DNA of 12,361 nucleotides from positions 1 through 12,361 of the forward strand of contig JADFLZ010000032.1 of NCBI GenBank assembly GCA_022564135.1, written 5' to 3'. Shown one piece after another: positions 8,216 through 12,361 of this stretch (positions are counted from its first letter, which is position 1; the number at the start of each line of letters is the position of its first letter). The translations under genes were made by a program, and so were the position numbers. The stretch comes from Candidatus Zixiibacteriota bacterium. Lineage in GTDB: Bacteria > Zixibacteria > MSB-5A5 > GN15 > FEB-12. The notes beneath the pieces were generated by a model. The model was not told where the DNA came from. It did no database searches and saw only the letters and a list, made by a program, of their open reading frames with translations.

Positions 8216-8911
8216 TTAGTATATGGTTTCTTCCTCCTTATCCGTTACAGAACGGGGGGAATGAAAAACTCTTATTACCGGCCTTATCCGGTAGAATCCA
8301 CTTACATATGGTCCCAACCCATAGGAGCGGGTGGTAACACTTGTGTTAGTTCTACTGCCGACCAGACTAAACGGAGAGCTATAAGTAAGCTGGTTAGAGA
8401 TTCTATTAATTCTTTCAGAACGGGCTAACTGACCATCCAGAGTCCAGCCTTGGTGAAGCGTGCCGGTCAGATTCGGATTGTTTAACGGCTGAGCAGTCAG
8501 ATAAGAATCGTCAGCTGATTGACCGCCGTTGGCCAGAGTCATTTCTGAGCCCGCCTTATTGTCAGCAGAAAAATAATTTATGCCTACAAAAACAAGCAAA
8601 GCAGTAGTTACCAGTGCCGGCAGCAACCTGCGCAGCACAAAAGAAGGCGCCGGTTTGGGCAGTAAGGCCTTGGTACGGGTTTCAGCAAAACGTTCATGGC
8701 CAATACGATCAAGCAGGCGATTGTTAAAGCCTTCACTGACCTCAAAAGACTTCATCTCTTTGCTTGAACGAATAATCGCCCGGAAATTCTGTTCTTCCTG
8801 CCGGCAGCTTTTGCAATTGGTGAGGTGGTCGCTCAGCGCCATTTGACGGCGGTCTGCCAGCTCATCGTTACAATAAGCCGACAGGTAAGAGCGTACCTTT
8901 TGACAACGCAT
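8216..8911 (-). CDS. Zinc-finger (ZAS) anti-sigma factor, single-pass membrane protein
   Basis: Holds the neighbouring ECF sigma factor inactive at the inner membrane. The cytoplasmic N-terminus carries the ZAS signature HLTNCKSC (His29-x3-Cys33-x2-Cys36), with further cysteines at 3 and 14 and the typical opening 'C..VRSYLSAYCNDEL'. One membrane helix follows (about 96-114, LLPALVTTALLVFVGINYF). The roughly 115-residue periplasmic part is rich in Ser, Thr, Asn and Arg and resembles no domain I recognise; it ends EEETIY. The ATG at 8911 is supported by a strong GGAGGAA ribosome site and overlaps the sigma gene by 44 bases. The stop codon is one base from the start of the HtrA-like gene. The signal that relieves inhibition is unknown; regulated proteolysis or a zinc/redox switch are the usual routes in the family. 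Confidence 0.88.
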   Translation of the reverse strand: MRCQKVRSYLSAYCNDELADRRQMALSDHLTNCKSCRQEEQNFRAIIRSSKEMKSFEVSEGFNNRLLDRIGHERFAETRTKALLPKPAPSFVLRRLLPALVTTALLVFVGINYFSADNKAGSEMTLANGGQSADDSYLTAQPLNNPNLTGTLHQGWTLDGQLARSERINRISNQLTYSSPFSLVGSRTNTSVTTRSYGLGPYVSGFYRIRPVIRVFHSPRSVTDKEEETIY

Positions 8912-9470
8912 TCTGTTCCTCCAGTCTCGGTTGCAATTTATCTCGCAACATCATTCTTGCTCGGTTCACACGTGATTTAACTGTTCCCAGGGGGACACTA
9001 AGAACCTGGGCTACTTCTTCATAAGACATCTCCTGAACATCACGCAATACAAATGCTGTCCGGTATTTTTCCGGAAGTTCCTGCACTGCACTCTTGATTG
9101 CTTCAGGAAGGCGGCTCGGTAATTTCATCTTTACCGAAAGCTCAGGCTCGTTTCCTTTCATTTCAGAAATATCATAAAATCTGAATTTCTTGCGGCGGCG
9201 AAGTTCGTTACGCCCAAGATTTAAGCCGATAGTATAAATCCAGGTAGACAGACAATGCTTAAAATTAAAAGACTGACGATGCAGATAGACCCGGACAAAT
9301 GTCTCCTGGACTACATCTTCAGCCTCTTCTGTCGAAGAAAGCATCCTTGTCAGAACATTCATCAGGCGATTTTTGTAACGGTCTACGATTTCGTTAAAGG
9401 CGACCATATCTCCGTTCTGAACCGCTCTCATCAACCTGTAGTCTATTTCTTTAGCTGTCTCTTTTGACAT
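8868..9470 (-). CDS. RNA polymerase sigma factor, ECF subfamily
   Basis: Alternative sigma factor of 200 residues with region 2 (about 14-95) and region 4 (about 126-178) and no region 1 or 3, as in all ECF factors. Region 2 shows the EDVVQETFVRVY segment (51-62) and STWIYTIGLNLGRNELRRRK (75-94). Region 4 shows LPEKYRTAFVLRDVQEMSY (132-150) and the recognition helix LGTVKSRVNRARMML (161-175), resembling RpoE/SigW-like ECF groups. The reading frame is open back to a GTG at 9527, but the ATG at 9470 is preferred: it has a GGGGA ribosome site five bases upstream, gives the standard length, and the likely promoter lies inside the longer version. It heads the cassette with its anti-sigma factor (44-base overlap) and an HtrA-like protein, so an envelope-stress regulon is likely. 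Confidence 0.93.
   Translation of the reverse strand: MSKETAKEIDYRLMRAVQNGDMVAFNEIVDRYKNRLMNVLTRMLSSTEEAEDVVQETFVRVYLHRQSFNFKHCLSTWIYTIGLNLGRNELRRRKKFRFYDISEMKGNEPELSVKMKLPSRLPEAIKSAVQELPEKYRTAFVLRDVQEMSYEEVAQVLSVPLGTVKSRVNRARMMLRDKLQPRLEEQNALSKGTLLPVGLL
8916..8922 (-). promoter_or_regulatory. Strong ribosome binding site for the anti-sigma gene, inside the sigma coding region
   Basis: GGAGGAA on the minus strand ends four bases before the ATG at 8911. It lies inside the last codons of the sigma gene and decides the anti-sigma start, explaining how the 44-base overlap can be translated efficiently. Confidence 0.7.
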
Positions 9471-9474
9471 ATAT

Positions 9475-9479
9475 TCCCC
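9475..9479 (-). promoter_or_regulatory. Ribosome binding site fixing the sigma factor start at 9470
   Basis: GGGGA sits four bases upstream of the ATG at 9470-9468 on the minus strand. The longer GTG start at 9527 has no comparable site, which supports the 200-residue product. Confidence 0.55.
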
Positions 9480-9496
9480 AAGCTTATGTTCTTCTA

Positions 9497-9525
9497 ATAA
9501 TACTACCAGAATGACCCAAAGTTCC
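9497..9525 (-). promoter_or_regulatory. Candidate ECF-type autoregulatory promoter of the sigma operon
   Basis: On the minus strand GGAACTT (9525-9519), the classic ECF -35 element with its AAC core, is followed 16 bases later by TATTAT (9502-9497) in the context GGTAGTATTATT. The transcript would start near 9490, giving a leader of about 20 bases before the GGGGA site and the ATG at 9470. The -35 match is strong; the -10 box is less diagnostic and could also be read by the housekeeping sigma factor. Confidence 0.5.
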
Positions 9526-9610
9526 ACACTTTTTTCAGACCCCCTCCCAGCTCAACGGGCTGCCATACAACAGCTTAACCTGTCGGACCGGATACTGTAA
9601 ATTCAATTTC

Positions 9611-9623
9611 AGGGCCAAGCCCT
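9611..9623. repeat. Short inverted repeat in the divergent sigma/pabB intergenic region
   Basis: AGGGC-CAA-GCCCT is a perfect 5-bp stem with a 3-base loop, lying between the divergent starts of the sigma operon and pabB. It could be an operator half-site pair or chance. The remaining intergenic sequence shows no gene. Confidence 0.2.
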
Positions 9624-9686
9624 AATTATGCTCCTTTTTCAACCTTTTCTTGACTTGCCGGGCAAACCGGATAGCTTTTTCATCTT

Positions 9687-11006
9687 ATGGTAAACGCAAT
9701 AATCAGGCCGGTTTCTGCCGGAATTAACTTAGAAAATCTGTTTGGGAAATTGGCCTCAAAAAGAGGGGCGGTCTGGCTCGATTCTTCGCTGCGGATAGGC
9801 GATAAAGGCTCGGCTTCTTTTATAGCTTTCGACCCGGTCATTGAAGTCTCAGTTTACGAAAATTCAATTGAAATCAAGAGCGAACACAAATCTGAAAAAA
9901 TTCAAGGTGCTATCGATCCGCTCAAACTGCTTAACGATTTATGGGAAACAGAAAATCTCTTTTCTGTCGGTTATTTCAGTTATGAGTCGACTCTTCCGTT
10001 TGTGGGACTCAGAGCCGGCAGACAAAGCGATTTGCCTCTGATTCATTTTTACTTCTATGACACTCATTTGAAGTTCGACCACTTTGCAAACTCCTACGAA
10101 CTGATCGGAAACAACCCGGCCAGGTATGCGGATATTCTTACTGCTTCCGAAGCGCCGGAAAATCACCTGGCAGTTGCTTCAGCAGACTGCCGACCGACGA
10201 TTTCCAAAAATGATTACCTGCGGTCTGTCAGGAAAATCAAAGAACATATTAAAGAAGGCGACATCTATCAGGCAAATTTCACTTGCGGCTTTGATGTCAA
10301 AAGCGATGCTCTTGCTTTTGACACTTACAAACGATTAAGACGACTTAACCCGGCGCCCTATGCTGCTTACTTGAACTTTGGTGATTATCAGATATTGTCT
10401 TCATCGCCTGAGAGAATGTTTAAAAAAGTCGGGCTGGATATCAGCAGCTGTCCTATCAAAGGCACCATAACTTCAGGCCGGGACGATTTTGAGCGACAGC
10501 AAAACCGCCTAAAACTGTTAAATTCCGAAAAAGATAAAGCTGAACTATTGATGATTGTTGATCTGGTCAGAAATGATCTGGGCAAAGTTGCCGAAACAGG
10601 AACAGTCCGCGTAGATAATCTTTTTGAGCCCGAAGATTACTCATCTCTGATACATCTGGTGACTGACATCTCTGCAAAACTCAGAAACGATCTGTCCCTG
10701 GCTGATATAATTAAAGCGCTGCTCCCCGGAGGATCAATCACGGGCGCACCTAAAAAAAGAGCAGTTGAAATAATTCAGGAAATCGAGACTACTCCCCGCG
10801 GTGTCTATACCGGCTGTATCGGTTATGTTGATGGCGACCAGGCTGAATTTAATATCGCTATCAGAACAATGACTTATCAGGATTCATTTTACCGGATTAA
10901 TTCCGGCGGCGGTATTGTCTCCGGAAGCAGTCCTGAAAGCGAATATGAGGAAATGCTTTTAAAAGCTAAGAATTTACTCAGGGCGCTGGGCGCTGCAGAA
11001 TCTTGA
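9687..11006 (+). CDS. pabB: Aminodeoxychorismate synthase component I (PabB)
   Basis: Converts chorismate plus ammonia (from a glutaminase partner, PabA or TrpG) into 4-amino-4-deoxychorismate, the first step of p-aminobenzoate and folate synthesis; cytoplasmic. The 439-residue protein has the chorismate-binding domain at about 172-435: DIYQANFT (192-199), LSSSPERMF (237-245), the key CPIKGTI (255-261) with Lys258, DLVRNDLGK (292-300), LLPGGSITGAPK (345-356) and SGGGIVSGSSPESEYEEM (406-423). PIKGT with lysine separates PabB from anthranilate synthase TrpE, which has alanine there. The N-terminal half is more divergent, as usual. An in-frame stop at 9672-9674 leaves the ATG at 9687 as the first start; no clear ribosome site precedes it. 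pabC follows after 6 bases. No pabA-type gene is in the window, so the amidotransferase must come from elsewhere. Confidence 0.93.
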   Translation: MVNAIIRPVSAGINLENLFGKLASKRGAVWLDSSLRIGDKGSASFIAFDPVIEVSVYENSIEIKSEHKSEKIQGAIDPLKLLNDLWETENLFSVGYFSYESTLPFVGLRAGRQSDLPLIHFYFYDTHLKFDHFANSYELIGNNPARYADILTASEAPENHLAVASADCRPTISKNDYLRSVRKIKEHIKEGDIYQANFTCGFDVKSDALAFDTYKRLRRLNPAPYAAYLNFGDYQILSSSPERMFKKVGLDISSCPIKGTITSGRDDFERQQNRLKLLNSEKDKAELLMIVDLVRNDLGKVAETGTVRVDNLFEPEDYSSLIHLVTDISAKLRNDLSLADIIKALLPGGSITGAPKKRAVEIIQEIETTPRGVYTGCIGYVDGDQAEFNIAIRTMTYQDSFYRINSGGGIVSGSSPESEYEEMLLKAKNLLRALGAAES

Positions 11007-11012
11007 GCGTAG

Positions 11013-11852
11013 ATGAAAAAAATTGTTACATCCATAAACGGACGCATCGTTAGCGGAAAAGAAGCCAGAATTTCTGTTTATGATAACGCGCTTCTTTACG
11101 CCGAAGGTCTCTTTGAAACATTTCTGGCAATTGATGACAGACTCGCCTTTCCCAAATATCATTTTATGAGACTTCGCCAGGGCGCCAGGCTGCTTGGGCT
11201 CAAGCTACCGGCGTCTGAGAGCAAACTGATAAGCTGGCTTAAAAAAACTGCTCGAGCCCACCCTGCCCGCTTCAAAAGATTAAGGCTGACAATTACCGGC
11301 GGAGAGTCGGCTGTCTGGACAGGCCAAAGGGGCGACTCGCAGGTAATCTGCTCGGCTGTCGAGCATAAGTTTGATAACAGCCCTCTGAAGCTTTATGCAC
11401 CTGAAAGTAAAATCGATGAGAGGCTTCTGTTCAATCGTATCAAAACTATTTCCTATGGAGCCAAAGCCGCCGCTTTAAGAGAAGCGCAGAAAAATAAGTG
11501 CGACGACGCGCTTTTGATAAACGGCAGCGGCAATATCTCCGAACTGACCAGCGCCAATATCTTCTGGACCAAAAAAAATAAAATATACACTCCGCCTGTC
11601 AGAGCCGGCTGCCTGGAAGGAGTAACTCGCAAAATTATTCTTAAAGAAGCCAAAAGAAACAGATGGCAGATAATTGAGAAAAATTGCTCACTCAAAGAAC
11701 TTAAATCAGCCGACGAAGTCTTTTCAAGCAGTTCTGTCAGGCTGGTCAGAGCTGTTGGAGTTATACTGGCTAAAAATTACAAGGCAAAATTTGAAGCCGG
11801 GCCGATGTCTGAAATAATTTTCACACGTATTTGCGAAATACTGGACATTTAA
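11013..11852 (+). CDS. pabC: Aminodeoxychorismate lyase (PabC), class IV PLP aminotransferase fold
   Basis: Releases pyruvate from 4-amino-4-deoxychorismate to give p-aminobenzoate. The 279-residue protein has the fold-type IV layout of PabC, IlvE and D-amino-acid transaminase: INGRIV (8-13), YDNALLYAEGLFET (23-36), the Schiff-base lysine in NRIKTISYGAK (Lys144), the CDDALLINGSGNISELTSAN block (163-182) with Glu177, and GCLEGVTRKIIL (199-210). Sequence alone does not cleanly separate PabC from IlvE or D-amino-acid transaminase; its place 6 bases after pabB makes the lyase the best call. The ATG at 11013 lacks a strong ribosome site, which fits translational coupling to pabB. Confidence 0.83.
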   Translation: MKKIVTSINGRIVSGKEARISVYDNALLYAEGLFETFLAIDDRLAFPKYHFMRLRQGARLLGLKLPASESKLISWLKKTARAHPARFKRLRLTITGGESAVWTGQRGDSQVICSAVEHKFDNSPLKLYAPESKIDERLLFNRIKTISYGAKAAALREAQKNKCDDALLINGSGNISELTSANIFWTKKNKIYTPPVRAGCLEGVTRKIILKEAKRNRWQIIEKNCSLKELKSADEVFSSSSVRLVRAVGVILAKNYKAKFEAGPMSEIIFTRICEILDI

Positions 11853-11919
11853 TGAAAGATGAAACAGAAAACTCCGCAGGTTAATTAATTTTATTATTAT
11901 TATCAAAATTTACTTTTAG

Positions 11920-11948
11920 TTGACCAGTATTTGATCGCTTCCTAAACT
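11920..11948 (+). promoter_or_regulatory. Candidate housekeeping promoter for the gene starting at 11971
   Basis: TTGACC (11920-11925), 17 bases, then TAAACT (11943-11948): a 5/6 and a 4/6 match to sigma-70 boxes, preceded by an AT-rich run with a TTA triplet repeat (about 11891-11903). The start site would fall near 11955. AGGA at 11960-11963 would be the ribosome site, 7 bases before the ATG at 11971. No terminator hairpin for pabC is evident in the 118-base spacer. Confidence 0.45.
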
Positions 11949-11970
11949 GCCACGCACTTAGGACAACTAT

Positions 11971-12361
11971 ATGAAACAAAATACCGGCAAAATTTTTAAG
12001 ACTTTTCTGCTTGTCTGCCTGGCGATAAACTTAAACCCAGCAGCCTATGGACAGGATGAAGAGGCAGAAGACAGAATTAAACGACCGCCGGCGATAGGCT
12101 TTTACGCCTACCCGCCCCGCTGGCTGGTTGATATGCCAACTGCCGGCACACTTCCCAGAGCAAGTTATGATATTGCTATTCGCCTGTACTCGCAGGGCGG
12201 CGCTTTGGGCATGGTCGATATCGGCCTGTCGAGCCGGTTTCAATTAGGCATATCCTATGGTGGTGAGGGTATTGTTTCAAACACCAGCCCCAGCTGGAAC
12301 CCGAAAATCGAGTTCACTCTCAAGCTCAGAGTAATTGACGAAATAGAATATTTCCCAGGTG
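11971..12361 (+). CDS. Exported protein of unknown function, probably envelope-associated; 3' end beyond the window
   Basis: Only the first 130 codons are present and no stop codon is reached. The start MKQNTGKIFKTFLLVCLAIN looks like a signal peptide (basic residues, then a hydrophobic core FLLVCLAINL, with likely cleavage after AAYG or nearby). The cysteine at 16 follows LLV, a poor lipobox, so a lipoprotein is less likely. The mature part begins with an acidic patch (DEEAED), then a Pro- and aromatic-rich segment GFYAYPPRWLVDMPTAG, then alternating hydrophobic stretches such as MVDIGLSSRFQLGISYGGEG and IEFTLKLRV, which would suit antiparallel beta strands of an outer-membrane barrel. I do not recognise the family. 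It has its own AGGA ribosome site and candidate promoter, so it is probably separate from pabBC. Confidence 0.7.
   Translation, partial: MKQNTGKIFKTFLLVCLAINLNPAAYGQDEEAEDRIKRPPAIGFYAYPPRWLVDMPTAGTLPRASYDIAIRLYSQGGALGMVDIGLSSRFQLGISYGGEGIVSNTSPSWNPKIEFTLKLRVIDEIEYFPG

Noticed and set aside
7913..8428. 171-codon plus-strand open frame across the anti-sigma/HtrA-like junction
   Set aside because: It runs antisense to two well-supported genes and spans their boundary. Its translation has no recognisable domain or signal, and no ribosome site was seen.
9471..9527. Extended N-terminus for the sigma factor from a GTG at 9527
   Set aside because: No ribosome site there, the extra residues are not ECF-like, and the probable promoter lies within this stretch. 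The ATG at 9470 with GGGGA upstream is better.
9586..9673. Octamer ACCGGATA occurring twice upstream of pabB
   Set aside because: Two copies of an 8-mer about 80 bases apart, neither palindromic nor near a good promoter, are within what chance allows.
9650..9677. Possible promoter TTGACT plus TAGCTT in front of pabB
   Set aside because: The -35 match is good but the -10 match is only 3/6. It would make a nearly leaderless message, so it is too weak to list as a feature.
9687..11006. Anthranilate synthase component I (TrpE) or isochorismate synthase
   Set aside because: The PIKGT lysine motif and the adjacent class IV lyase gene point to PabB; no trp gene is nearby.

Overview
The window comes from a diderm (Gram-negative type) bacterium. 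It encodes an Omp85-family outer-membrane barrel protein, a TamB-like envelope-spanning protein, a membrane-anchored anti-sigma factor and several exported proteins. Base composition looks moderate (a little under half G+C by eye) and similar in all genes, with no mobile element, CRISPR array, tRNA or rRNA. The arrangement and protein style would fit a member of the FCB-like or candidate-phylum lineages, but that is a guess; no marker here fixes the taxon.

Left part, all on the minus strand, read right to left. An ECF sigma factor (9470-8868) overlaps the gene for a zinc-finger anti-sigma factor (8911-8216), which is followed one base later by an HtrA-like periplasmic protein (8214-7012). After a 167-base gap with a candidate promoter come tamB (6844-3287), tamA (3287-1359, sharing one base with tamB), a cysteine desulfurase (1336-170) and the first 34 codons of mnmA (102 to the left edge). 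The first three genes look like an envelope-stress regulatory cassette. The tam genes build or service the outer membrane. The last two supply sulfur for tRNA 2-thiouridine.

Right part, plus strand. pabB (9687-11006) and pabC (11013-11852) encode the synthase subunit and the lyase that make p-aminobenzoate for folate. After a short AT-rich spacer with a candidate promoter, a gene for an exported, probably envelope protein starts at 11971 and runs off the right edge.

The most notable observation is that the HtrA-like protein has lost all three catalytic-triad residues (His, Asp and Ser positions read Ser, Gly and Ile) while keeping the trypsin-fold landmarks, a good PDZ domain and an added C-terminal coiled coil. 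It therefore looks like a non-proteolytic PDZ sensor or scaffold fixed behind a sigma/anti-sigma pair. The sigma gene carries a GGAACTT ECF-type -35 element just upstream, suggesting autoregulation.
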